From the NCBI RefSeq assembly GCF_019263745.1, contig NZ_CP077107.1, positions 682,001-746,000 of the forward strand: a stretch of 64,000 bases of DNA. Reading direction: 5' to 3'. Origin of the DNA: Methanospirillum hungatei. Its GTDB lineage: Archaea; Halobacteriota; Methanomicrobia; Methanomicrobiales; Methanospirillaceae. Of this stretch, positions 31,164 to 43,717 are shown piece by piece (positions within the stretch are counted from its first letter, which is position 1; every line of letters begins with the position of its first letter). A program made the translations under genes and the position numbers. The notes under the pieces were generated by a model. That model had not been told where the DNA came from, ran no database searches, and saw only the letters and a list, made by a program, of their open reading frames with translations.

Positions 31164-31649
31164 TTATCCTTTTTCGCAATTGCCAGTCATTTCTTCTAAC
31201 CGAACTCTCATATTCCTGGTATGGGTTCCTTCCCAGTACTGTCGGTAGCATACCGGGCAGTGCATGAGTGTCTCATCATCAGGGGCAAACGGATTGACTG
31301 GGTTAATACCAGGTCCCTTCATAAGAAGTGCATTACACCGTGAACATCGAGTTAACCTTATCCGGGGAGAGATGAGTCCTGCAGAAACCAACTGACTGAT
31401 TTGGTCACCTAGATCTGACGATATCAACCGGATCGCAATACCTTCACCTCGTCTGGCTAGTTCAGAATCCTGAGTTAAAATATATCGGTGTTCTGTTTTG
31501 GCAATGTTCAGTATTATCGTATCCTCACGTGAATTTCCGGGCGGCATATCATTAGCACTGATGCAATCATATCCCATAAACCGGAGATATTTGCATAAAG
31601 AGCCTGCCATTCGGTCGCAGAAAAATTTTGTACCAGATTCGGAATTCAT
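31164..31649 (-). CDS. Mut7-C RNase domain protein with zinc ribbon
   Basis: The protein (~161 residues) has a PIN-like Mut7-C domain (formerly DUF82): 'FFCDRMAGSLCKYLRFMGYD' with the first Asp, and 'YILTQDSELARRG' with a second acidic pair. The C-terminus has a zinc ribbon made of 'CSRCNALL' and 'CPVCYRQYWEG'. An RNase role is predicted by family; the substrate is unknown. The frame extends to 31691, but the ATG at 31649 forms an ATGA overlap with the stop of the upstream radical SAM gene and is preferred. Confidence 0.8.
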   Translation of the reverse strand: MNSESGTKFFCDRMAGSLCKYLRFMGYDCISANDMPPGNSREDTIILNIAKTEHRYILTQDSELARRGEGIAIRLISSDLGDQISQLVSAGLISPRIRLTRCSRCNALLMKGPGINPVNPFAPDDETLMHCPVCYRQYWEGTHTRNMRVRLEEMTGNCEKG

Positions 31650-32659
31650 AACCGAGTAATTATACCGGTTTTCTCTCCACAGTGAGCACACAATCCATCT
31701 TGGAGATGTACAGGCCCGACAGAGTAGCCGGAACGTCCGATTAGCAGGTTATTACAATGAGGACACCACGTCTGTTCATATTCATGTCCTGGCACATTTC
31801 CAAGGTAGGGAAACCGAAGCCCCTTTTCTTTGGCAATATGAAAAGCCCGTTCCAGAGTTGGAACAGGTGTCGCTACAGTTTCCTGCATTTGAAAATCAGG
31901 ATGAAATCTGGTAAAATGAATGGGAATATCTGGCCCAAGATTGTCCACTACCCAAGAAACCAATCGCCCGGTCTCATCTGGCGAATCATTCAGACCGGGT
32001 ATGATAAGATTTACAATCTCAATATGAAGTCCCAGTTCTTTTGCCCTGATAGTTGTATCAAGTACCGGTTGCAAGCGGGCCCTACAAATTTTATGATAGA
32101 ATCCTTCGGTAAAAGCTTTAATATCCACCCGCCAGGCATCAAGATCAGGAGCAAGATCAGTCAGAGCATCTTCGGTCATGTAACCATTCGTTACATATAC
32201 AGTCTTCAGGCCCTGCTGGTGAGCAAGCCGTGCCATGTCCTGTGTATATTCAAACCAGATGGTCGGTTCATTATATGTCCAGGATATCGACGAACAACCT
32301 GACGCTATGGCCCTTTTTACTCCTTCTTCCGGTGACAATGTTTTCAATCTGACACTGTCAAATCCAGCATGAGATATGTGCCAGTTCTGGCAATGACTAC
32401 ACGAAAAATTACATCCAACACTGCCAAGAGAATAGGATAAAGTCCCTGGAAGAAAATGGTAGAGAGGTTTCTTTTCAATCGGGTCAACGGCCTCAGACGA
32501 GATCCGCCCATATGTTTCAGCAATAAGCTGGCCCCGTATCGATCTTCTCACTCCACATATCCCAGTTTTCGTCTCCGCAATGTTACAACGATGATTGCAC
32601 AGGTTACAGTGCATAATACCTGAATCATCACGGGAGTAATGTCTCGCTTCCATGGTCAC
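31646..32659 (-). CDS. amrS: AmmeMemoRadiSam system radical SAM enzyme
   Basis: The 337-residue protein belongs to the PflA-like radical SAM family (COG1180). The Fe-S/SAM motif is 'GCNFSCSHCQNW', a CX3CX2C. An N-terminal Cys-rich segment ('CNLCNHRCNIAETKTGICGVR') and a C-terminal pair of CxxC motifs ('WCPHCNN', 'CAHCGEKTG') are typical of AmrS. The other members of the system (AmmeMemo proteins) are not next to it here. The reaction is not established. It is transcribed with the Mut7-C gene through a four-base ATGA overlap. Confidence 0.85.
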   Translation of the reverse strand: MTMEARHYSRDDSGIMHCNLCNHRCNIAETKTGICGVRRSIRGQLIAETYGRISSEAVDPIEKKPLYHFLPGTLSYSLGSVGCNFSCSHCQNWHISHAGFDSVRLKTLSPEEGVKRAIASGCSSISWTYNEPTIWFEYTQDMARLAHQQGLKTVYVTNGYMTEDALTDLAPDLDAWRVDIKAFTEGFYHKICRARLQPVLDTTIRAKELGLHIEIVNLIIPGLNDSPDETGRLVSWVVDNLGPDIPIHFTRFHPDFQMQETVATPVPTLERAFHIAKEKGLRFPYLGNVPGHEYEQTWCPHCNNLLIGRSGYSVGPVHLQDGLCAHCGEKTGIITRL

Positions 32660-32753
32660 CTGTTTGTTAGTGAAAGTTCCATCCTTTATTTATAAATGAT
32701 TTCATTGTTCTGAATAACCTATATGGTTTCGATTAGGTAACGTATGAGGTTGA

Positions 32754-33464
32754 ATGGCTATTATTGTACTCTCACTGGGCGGGTCAATTCTTCTTCCTGA
32801 GATAGATCGTCCAAACATTAAACCATATATCTCTGTTTTAACCAGAATTTCTGCTCACCATAGTCTTTTTGTTGTTGTTGGCGGGGGAGGGACTGCCCGT
32901 CAGTATATCTCTCTTGCCCGGTCATTTGATGCCGATGATGCATTTTCAGATGAACTAGGTATTATGGTTACCAGGCTGAATGCAACTTTACTTGTCGGTG
33001 CTCTTGGGAAGGCAGCATATCCGGGAGTTGTAGAGACTCATACTGAGGCCCTCTGTGCAGCTGAAACTGGTAAGATTGTAGTCATGGGAGGCATCACGCC
33101 AGGCCAGACTACTGATGCGGTGGCTGCAGTATTAGCAGAGCGTGTACAGGCTGATCTTTTCATTAATCTTACAGCTGTTGACGGAATATATTCAGCAGAT
33201 CCAAGGAAAGATACCTCTGCAAAACGTTACGATGTTATGACGGCCTCTGAATTACTCGGAGTTGTTATTGGTCAGCAGGCGGTGGCAGGAGTGAACACAG
33301 TCATGGATATTGTAGCCGTGAAGATGGTTGAGCGATGCGGAATCCCCCTCCTTGTCATGGATGGAAGAGATCCCACCCAATTGGAAAAAGCCATTGAAAC
33401 TGGCAGATATACCGGAACACTCGTATCTCCGGATGGGAAATCACCTTTCCCACTCCAAAAGTAA
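32754..33464 (+). CDS. pyrH: UMP kinase, archaeal type
   Basis: The 236-residue protein belongs to the amino acid kinase fold and phosphorylates UMP to UDP. It begins 'IIVLSLGGSILLPEID', with the Gly-rich phosphate loop, and contains 'FVVVGGGGTARQYISLA' for UMP binding and 'LFINLTAVDGIYSADPRKD', the ATP-site signature of the family. Length and divergence fit the archaeal branch (~225-235 residues). The start ATG follows a divergent 94-base spacer shared with amrS. Confidence 0.92.
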   Translation: MAIIVLSLGGSILLPEIDRPNIKPYISVLTRISAHHSLFVVVGGGGTARQYISLARSFDADDAFSDELGIMVTRLNATLLVGALGKAAYPGVVETHTEALCAAETGKIVVMGGITPGQTTDAVAAVLAERVQADLFINLTAVDGIYSADPRKDTSAKRYDVMTASELLGVVIGQQAVAGVNTVMDIVAVKMVERCGIPLLVMDGRDPTQLEKAIETGRYTGTLVSPDGKSPFPLQK

Positions 33465-33473
33465 AAAGAAAGA

Positions 33474-33481
33474 ATATATAT
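33474..33481 (+). promoter_or_regulatory. TATA box for tRNA-Pro
   Basis: TATATATA lies about 30 bases before the first base of the tRNA, the expected distance plus a few bases of leader. No other promoter-like element is seen between the tRNA and the endonuclease III gene. Confidence 0.55.
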
Positions 33482-33509
33482 AGTACTGGCATCAACATAT
33501 ATCCCGCAC

Positions 33510-33584
33510 GGGGTAATAGGGTAGCCTGGTCCATCCTAGAGCGTTTGGGACGCTTTGACCGCAGTTCGAATCTGCGTTACCCCA
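33510..33584 (+). tRNA. tRNA-Pro (anticodon TGG)
   Basis: A complete cloverleaf can be drawn by hand. The acceptor stem GGGGTAA pairs with TTACCCC. The D-stem and loop contain GGTAGCCTGGTCCATCC. The anticodon stem GAGCG/CGCTT encloses loop TTTGGGA with anticodon TGG at 33546-33548, and the T-arm is CGCAG-TTCGAAT-CTGCG. The discriminator is A at 33584. No intron is present, and CCA is not encoded. The nth start codon follows only seven bases later. Confidence 0.95.
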
Positions 33585-33591
33585 TGTTTTT

Positions 33592-34239
33592 ATGTCTGTT
33601 TTTGATCCTGAAACAATCATTACGCGTCTTCGTTCACGATATGATCTTTCTCAAAGCAGAGATGAATTTCTTCATTTCAGAAATCCATATGAAACTCTAA
33701 TCGCCACCATTCTTTCCGCACAAACGACAGATAAATGTGTGAATATAGTGACAAAGGAGCTCTTTGCAAGATATCCTGATGTCTTCTCTCTTGCAAATGC
33801 AGTTTTGGATGATGTTGAAAAAATCATACACCCTACCGGATTTTTCCATACGAAAGCCAGGAATATTATTGCAGCATCGAAATTAGTTGCCACAGAGTTT
33901 CATGGAGAAATTCCCGACCATATGGAAGATCTGGTTAGGTTGCCGGGAGTAGGGAGAAAAACTGCAAATATTGTGCTTGATCACGCTTTTTCCAAGACTG
34001 AAGGAATTGCAGTTGATACCCATGTCCGTCGTATCTCCATGCGCCTTGGGCTGACGGATAATAGTGAACCAAACCGAATTGAAACAGACCTAACATGCAT
34101 TTTCCCACAATATATGTGGGGAGAAATTAACGGACTATTCATTCTTCATGGGAGGAGAGTATGTACAGCACGAAGACCTTCATGCTCAATCTGTAATCTG
34201 TCAGACATATGTCGATATTATCGAGAGATTTGTGAATGA
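33592..34239 (+). CDS. nth: Endonuclease III (DNA glycosylase/AP lyase)
   Basis: Nth removes oxidised pyrimidines and cuts the abasic site in base-excision repair. The 215-residue protein shows the helix-hairpin-helix 'LPGVGRKTANIVL' with the catalytic Lys, the catalytic Asp in 'GIAVDTHVRRIS', and the 4Fe-4S loop 'CTARRPSCSICNLSDIC' (C-x6-C-x2-C-x5-C) near the end. It begins seven bases after tRNA-Pro with no room for a promoter, so it is probably expressed from the tRNA promoter and released by tRNA 3' processing. Confidence 0.95.
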   Translation: MSVFDPETIITRLRSRYDLSQSRDEFLHFRNPYETLIATILSAQTTDKCVNIVTKELFARYPDVFSLANAVLDDVEKIIHPTGFFHTKARNIIAASKLVATEFHGEIPDHMEDLVRLPGVGRKTANIVLDHAFSKTEGIAVDTHVRRISMRLGLTDNSEPNRIETDLTCIFPQYMWGEINGLFILHGRRVCTARRPSCSICNLSDICRYYREICE

Positions 34240-34336
34240 TTCTCAACTGTTACGAAATAAAGAAAAATAAGATGTAATTGACTCTATCAGAAAAATCCAG
34301 ATCGTTAAACGACATTCAATATTTGAAAAATAATAA

Positions 34337-34408
34337 TGGACCGAGCGGGAATTGAACCCGCGGCCTCTACCATGCCAAGGTAGCGATCTCCCACTGATCT
34401 ACCGGCCC
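34337..34408 (-). tRNA. tRNA-Ala (anticodon GGC)
   Basis: Read on the minus strand the gene starts GGGCCGG and ends TCGGTCC plus discriminator A. The third acceptor pair is G3-U70, the identity element of alanine tRNAs. The anticodon stem CTACC/GGTAG holds loop TTGGCAT with anticodon GGC. The T-arm is GCGGG-TTCAATT-CCCGC. There is no intron, and CCA is not encoded. Confidence 0.95.
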
Positions 34409-34433
34409 GCCTTATTAGGTTGCAACTCCTGCC

Positions 34434-34441
34434 ATATATAA
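34434..34441 (-). promoter_or_regulatory. TATA box for tRNA-Ala
   Basis: On the minus strand the sequence reads TTATATAT, centred about 29 bases before the first base of tRNA-Ala. It lies inside the upstream extension of the phosphorylase frame, which argues that this extension is not translated. Confidence 0.5.
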
Positions 34442-34545
34442 TCATCCATTTATCATTACTCAGATCATCATCACTCATATCAATACCATATCACGAAAAT
34501 CTGAAAGGATTTTTTTACCAGAGGACCAATAGATTCCGCACATTT

Positions 34546-35220
34546 ATGCTTGGAATAATTGGCGGAACATCTCTACTCGATTACAAGGGATCTGAGTTAT
34601 CAAAATTTGAACAAAATACCCCGTATGGAACCAGTGAACTTTTCAAGGGTGATGGATTTCTTCTCCTCCTTCGACATCAAAACAGATGTGCCCCACATAA
34701 AATCCCCTATAGATCTCATATTGCTGCTCTCAAACTCGCAGGAGCAGAACAAATCATAGCACTTGGATCCACCGGTTCACTCAGAGAAGACATTCCCCCT
34801 GGAACACGAATCATTCCTGATGACTTTGTAAGTCTTGCACCTATACCTTCCATATACAATCATTCCATTGGTCATGCAAACCCTATGTTTGATTCTTATC
34901 TCCGTTCACATCTAGCCAATCTCTGTCCGGATGCAAAAAAAGGTGGAACATATATACAAACCTGTGGGCCCAGACTTGAAAGCAGACCAGAGATTATCTG
35001 GATGTCTCAATTAGCGCATGTGGTAGGAATGACTATAGGAAGTGAACTTACGGTTGCTCATGAACTCAATCTCCCTTTTGCTGCAATATGTACTATAGAT
35101 AATTATGCAAATGGGATATGTAACGCTGAAATCAGCTATGATTCAATATTAAAGACCGTCCGGGAGAACCAAGAAAAAACATTAGAATTATTAAACCATA
35201 TTATTGAATCTGTTTCATAA
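34546..35220 (+). CDS. MTAP/PNP-family nucleoside phosphorylase
   Basis: The protein (224 residues) belongs to the family of 5'-methylthioadenosine and purine nucleoside phosphorylases. It begins 'MLGIIGGTSLLD', the phosphate-binding N-terminus of MTAP, and shows 'ALGSTGSLREDIPPGTRIIPDDFV', 'TCGPRLESRPEI' and 'GMTIGSELTVAHELNLPFAAICTIDNYANG', with the base-contacting Asp near the end. The open frame reaches back to 34420, but those 42 residues lack homology features and cover the tRNA-Ala promoter, so the ATG at 34546 is chosen. Methanogen relatives can act on methylthioinosine rather than methylthioadenosine; the substrate is not certain. Confidence 0.85.
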   Translation: MLGIIGGTSLLDYKGSELSKFEQNTPYGTSELFKGDGFLLLLRHQNRCAPHKIPYRSHIAALKLAGAEQIIALGSTGSLREDIPPGTRIIPDDFVSLAPIPSIYNHSIGHANPMFDSYLRSHLANLCPDAKKGGTYIQTCGPRLESRPEIIWMSQLAHVVGMTIGSELTVAHELNLPFAAICTIDNYANGICNAEISYDSILKTVRENQEKTLELLNHIIESVS

Positions 35221-35320
35221 ATGTAAGTTCCAAAAAACATACTATGAAACTGTTGTCAGATGGTTTTAACCACTAAGCAACGTATCATAAGATATTCATT
35301 CATGCATCGGGTGATTCGAT

Positions 35321-38224
35321 CTGGTTGCAATTTCAATCCTTACCATAGGAGATCCTAACCAATATACCCAGATAACCCATCTGTTCTCAGAGAGCGGGGC
35401 TAAGGTATCTATTAGCGCAGCAGCCGATCTGAAGGATGCCATCCATCAATTGCAGACTAATCATTTTGATGCAGTAATCAGCGAATTTGATTTAGGGAAA
35501 GAAAACGGCCTTGATTTTATTGCGAAGATTAAAAAGCACATTCAATACAGTCCGGTTACCATTCTCACTGGTGAACAGGCTCAAGGAGTGGTGAAAGAAG
35601 CAATAAAAGCCGGAGTGGATTATTTCTTTTTACGTAATGAAGAATCTGAACTGGAAATTATCCGGCTAAACACATTTATCAGGCAGACAGTAAAGCAAAA
35701 ACAAAACCAGGAAGCATTACATTACGCAGATACGAACTTTCGAACGATAGTAGAAGCAACTGACGATTCTATATATATGGTCGATCGTCATTTCAGATAT
35801 CTTTTTATCAATAGTCCTCATCAGAAACGTCTGGGCGTTTTTGGAGAGGAATATGAATCTAAATCCTATAAGGATCTCCATACCGATGATGAAACCAAGC
35901 GGTTTGTCCACTCCTTAAACCAGGTTATCACTCACAGCAACTACTTTTCAGAAGAATATGAAAAAGATGGGAGATATTATAACCGTAAGTTCATTCCGGT
36001 CAGATATCAGACATCACAACAGACACTTGCAGTAACGGTTGTCTCAATTGATATCACCGATCGGGTAAAACTGGAAGATGAAGTTGCCAGAGGAGCTTCA
36101 CTGGTTACAGCAACATTTGAATCTACATCAGATGGTATCTTTGTCGTTGACCGGGGCGGCAAAATCATCAATTATAATCAAAAGTTCCTTGATATGTGGT
36201 TTATTCCGGAAACTGTCATTGAGGAACGAGATGAAGAAGTTTTACTTGCATATATAGAAGACCAGCTGGAAGACCGTGAGACATTTATTGAAAAACTCAA
36301 TTATCTGAAAACCCATCCAGAAAAAGAAGCATTTGATGTACTCGAATTTCGCGATGGGAGAATATTTGAACGAAACACGCTCCCACAGCGAATAGGAGGA
36401 ACTATTATCGGGAGGGTCTGGAGTTTTCGTGATGTAACAGAGCAGCGGAAAACTCTCTCATCCCTCCAGATCACCCAGGCTAATTATCGGAGCGTTGTTG
36501 AATCAACGGGAGATTCTATCTTCATGGTTGATCATGAAGGGTGTTACCTCTTCATGAATTCATATCACCGGAATAAACTTGGAGATATCGCCGATAAATA
36601 TCTTGAAAAACGAATGCGTGTTATGCTGCCGCCAGGAGAAGAACAACGATTTGATCAGGCTCTCGAGCGGGTTTTCTCTACAAAACGTCAGCTTCAAGAT
36701 GAATTCCATTGGATTTCAAAAGATTATATTCGTCGGTTTACCCCGGTTAAGGATGATGACTCTGATGAGGTCCGGGCAGTGACTATTGTTCTGACTGATA
36801 TTTCTGATATGAAAGCTGCAGAGCAGGAGGTAAAAAACAATGAGGAACGATTGAAAATCCTCTTTGATTATGCACCAGAAGCATACCTTCTAACTGACAT
36901 TAAAGGAACCTTTATTGAATCCAACCGGGCTGCAACAGAGTTGACTGGATATACACCCGATGATCTCAGGGGTCGAAATATCTTTACGATGGGGCTTATC
37001 GGTTCGATGCATATTACAAAAACAGCAGTACTGTTTGCGAAAAATGCTCTTGGCAGGCCCACTGGACCTGACGAGGTGAATATCAGCAAAAAAGATGGAA
37101 AATCACTCTTTGCGGAGGTTATGACCTATCCAATTCGGATCCGAAACCAAAGCCTTGTTATGACCATAGCCAGGGATATAACCGAACGCAAAATTTCTGA
37201 AGAAGCATTAAAACAACGCGAGGAACAGTACCGACTCCTGGTCAACAATGCAGGAGAAGGTGTTTTTGTTATCCGTGATACTCGGATTATATTTGCAAAT
37301 CCCAAATCATCAGATATTTTTGGATATTCATCAATTGATCTTCAAAATTTCGGAATAATGGATATTATTCACCCTGATGACCAGGGGGAATTTTCAGGTC
37401 TTTTAGAGCGAGCCCGACATGGAGAACAAATACATGCAGGAGTATCTCTCCGAGCCTTCACGATGGCTGGAGAACTTCGATGGCTTGAGGTTGGTATGGC
37501 CGAGATTGTCTGGCAGAATCAATCATCAATACTGCTATTATGCATGGATGTCACAAAGCAGAAGATAGCCCAGGATGCATTGGTCCAGAGCAACAGGAAA
37601 TTAAACCTGCTCTCGTCAATAACCCGTCATGATGTATTGAACCAGATTACAATCCTCCTGGCATATCTGGATCTTTTAACTAAGAAGAATAAAGATCCAG
37701 ACCTTGAACCCTTTATTGCGAAACAGGTTGAAGCAACCCAGTCAATACGAAGCCAGATAGTGTTTACCAAAGAATACCAGGATGTTGGTGTAAAAGAACC
37801 CCAATGGCAAAACCTAGGGGCCGCAATTGCTGCAGCGAAGGAAGTAGGACGGATTCAATATGTAAAATGGGCAGATAATCTGAATTCAATAGAGGTTTAT
37901 GCTGATCCATTACTTGAAAAAGTTTTTTCAAACCTTATCTCCAACTCACTGATGCATGGTGAACATGTATCTGAGATCACATTCTTTACAGAAGAAATAC
38001 CATCAGGACTCATCCTTATCTATGAGGATAATGGGATTGGCATAATAGAAAAGAATAAAAAGAAAATTTTTCATCATGGGTTTGGAAAAAATACCGGCTT
38101 CGGACTCTTTTTATCCCGGGAGATCCTCTCAATTACCGGTCTTTCGATCTCTGAAACCGGCAAGGAAGGAAAAGGAGTCAGGTTTGAAATAACGATACCA
38201 AGAAACCTGTATCGGTTAATTTAA
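35321..38224 (+). CDS. Five-PAS histidine kinase with degenerate receiver domain
   Basis: The C-terminal core has an H-box 'SSITRHDVLNQI' (His codon at 37628-37630), N-box 'FSNLISNSLMHGE', G1 'YEDNGIGI' and G2 'GFGLFLS'. Five PAS domains precede it (about residues 98-205, 220-335, 345-455, 468-580 and 590-700 counted from TTG 35450). The N-terminus is a receiver whose phosphoacceptor Asp is Glu ('VISEFDL', versus 'IISDYEM' in the sister proteins). Receiver-like coding sequence continues upstream of TTG 35450 to about 35321 ('LVAISILTIGDPNQ') without ATG, GTG or TTG. Either CTG 35321 or ATT is used, or a frameshift separates it from ATG 35302. It is cytoplasmic; the ligand is unknown. Confidence 0.82.
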   Translation: MVAISILTIGDPNQYTQITHLFSESGAKVSISAAADLKDAIHQLQTNHFDAVISEFDLGKENGLDFIAKIKKHIQYSPVTILTGEQAQGVVKEAIKAGVDYFFLRNEESELEIIRLNTFIRQTVKQKQNQEALHYADTNFRTIVEATDDSIYMVDRHFRYLFINSPHQKRLGVFGEEYESKSYKDLHTDDETKRFVHSLNQVITHSNYFSEEYEKDGRYYNRKFIPVRYQTSQQTLAVTVVSIDITDRVKLEDEVARGASLVTATFESTSDGIFVVDRGGKIINYNQKFLDMWFIPETVIEERDEEVLLAYIEDQLEDRETFIEKLNYLKTHPEKEAFDVLEFRDGRIFERNTLPQRIGGTIIGRVWSFRDVTEQRKTLSSLQITQANYRSVVESTGDSIFMVDHEGCYLFMNSYHRNKLGDIADKYLEKRMRVMLPPGEEQRFDQALERVFSTKRQLQDEFHWISKDYIRRFTPVKDDDSDEVRAVTIVLTDISDMKAAEQEVKNNEERLKILFDYAPEAYLLTDIKGTFIESNRAATELTGYTPDDLRGRNIFTMGLIGSMHITKTAVLFAKNALGRPTGPDEVNISKKDGKSLFAEVMTYPIRIRNQSLVMTIARDITERKISEEALKQREEQYRLLVNNAGEGVFVIRDTRIIFANPKSSDIFGYSSIDLQNFGIMDIIHPDDQGEFSGLLERARHGEQIHAGVSLRAFTMAGELRWLEVGMAEIVWQNQSSILLLCMDVTKQKIAQDALVQSNRKLNLLSSITRHDVLNQITILLAYLDLLTKKNKDPDLEPFIAKQVEATQSIRSQIVFTKEYQDVGVKEPQWQNLGAAIAAAKEVGRIQYVKWADNLNSIEVYADPLLEKVFSNLISNSLMHGEHVSEITFFTEEIPSGLILIYEDNGIGIIEKNKKKIFHHGFGKNTGFGLFLSREILSITGLSISETGKEGKGVRFEITIPRNLYRLI

Positions 38225-38640
38225 ATTTTTTTATACAATCTTCGACCTCTTCCATAAACTGATAAATATCAGCCCTTCCATAAAAAATGTTGTTGTAAAC
38301 GAGAGTATCATTGAGCGATTCATATCCATGTACAAGGATATTTCGAAAACCATTCATATGTCTGACTTTTTCACACAGCTCAGGTGAAAGACAATGTTCG
38401 GATAATTTTTCCAATATTATCAATTCATCTCCCGCTAATCCTGAAAAGAAATACCGATATAGCAAGGCAGATATGTCATTTACTTGTTTAATTATTATCT
38501 GAATTTGTCGCTCGGATGATCTTCTTATGATGAGTGATTCCTTATATGAATCATAATTATCCGAAAATATTTTATTTTAATTCTTCAATATATTGGTCTA
38601 ACAAACGGATAGAATTTTGTATTCGTTCTTTACTTATCAT
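38178..38640 (-). pseudogene. hepT: HepT-like HEPN toxin, frameshifted
   Basis: HepT is the HEPN RNase toxin of HepT/MntA modules. On the minus strand an ATG at 38640 opens 'MISKERIQNSIRLLDQYIEELK', which stops at TAA 38572-38574. The next frame continues without a break in sense as 'KIFSDNYDSYKESL' through 'FRNILVHGY', whose R-x4-H is the HEPN catalytic motif, to the stop at 38178. One extra base in the A-rich stretch near 38572-38577 explains the break. The ATG overlaps the end of the mntA remnant by four bases, the usual arrangement. The 3' end overlaps the convergent kinase gene by 47 bases. An intact 95-residue C-terminal frame remains (38178-38465), probably inactive. Confidence 0.75.
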
Positions 38641-39011
38641 TCTATCATTATCCTGTATGATGGTTCATAATCATCCCATTGCCTATTCGTTTGTAAAATT
38701 TTTTCAAAAAGAATATCTCCATCCCTGACAAAAATCGGGATCCCTTCTCTTATTATCTGAATTTTAATATAAAGAGGGAGGAGAGAGAATAAAGTTATAT
38801 CTAGGGGAATCTGAGCCATTGCTGCATATGATCCTGAATAATGGAGAAATCTGTCAAAGAAAGCTGATTGCTCATCATTTTATGAAATAATGCAGATATC
38901 AATGTCTCTGAAATCACCTCTGGCTACCGAGCTTCCATAGTGATATACTGCAAGAATCTCATTATCTTCTATTACCTCTCTAATAAACCCTGAAAATAAT
39001 GGATGATTCAT
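38637..39011 (-). pseudogene. mntA: MntA-like nucleotidyltransferase antitoxin, in-frame stop
   Basis: MntA antitoxins AMPylate HepT with a minimal nucleotidyltransferase domain. From the ATG at 39011 the frame reads 'MNHPLFSGFIREVIEDNEI' and then 'YGSSVARGDFRDIDICII', the GS(x)10DxD-type motif with both metal-binding Asp. A TAA at 38880-38882 interrupts it, after which the same frame continues as 'NDEQSAFFDRFLHYSG' to 'YEPSYRIMIE' and TGA at 38637. The total of 124 sense-length codons fits the family. It is therefore disrupted by one nonsense codon. It lies 78 bases after gyrA. Confidence 0.75.
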
Positions 39012-39089
39012 GAGCGGATAAAAGCTGAAAATGAAAGAGACATTCTTTCAAACTCTGCTTTGAAAAAATATAAGTATATACAAAAATTT

Positions 39090-43656
<4,567 letters not shown>

Positions 43657-43717
43657 CTATAGGTGTTTGAAAGACTAAAACATGGTGTTTTAAGTACGGG
43701 TAAAAAAAGAAGATAAA

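Noticed and set aside
34420-34545. 42-residue N-terminal extension of the MTAP-family phosphorylase
   Set aside because: It covers the tRNA-Ala promoter, has no family counterpart, and the conserved MLGIIGGTS start lies at 34546.
38880-38882. In-frame stop in mntA read as an unusual amino acid codon
   Set aside because: The codon is TAA. Pyrrolysine uses TAG and selenocysteine TGA, and the neighbouring hepT frame is also broken, so decay is simpler.
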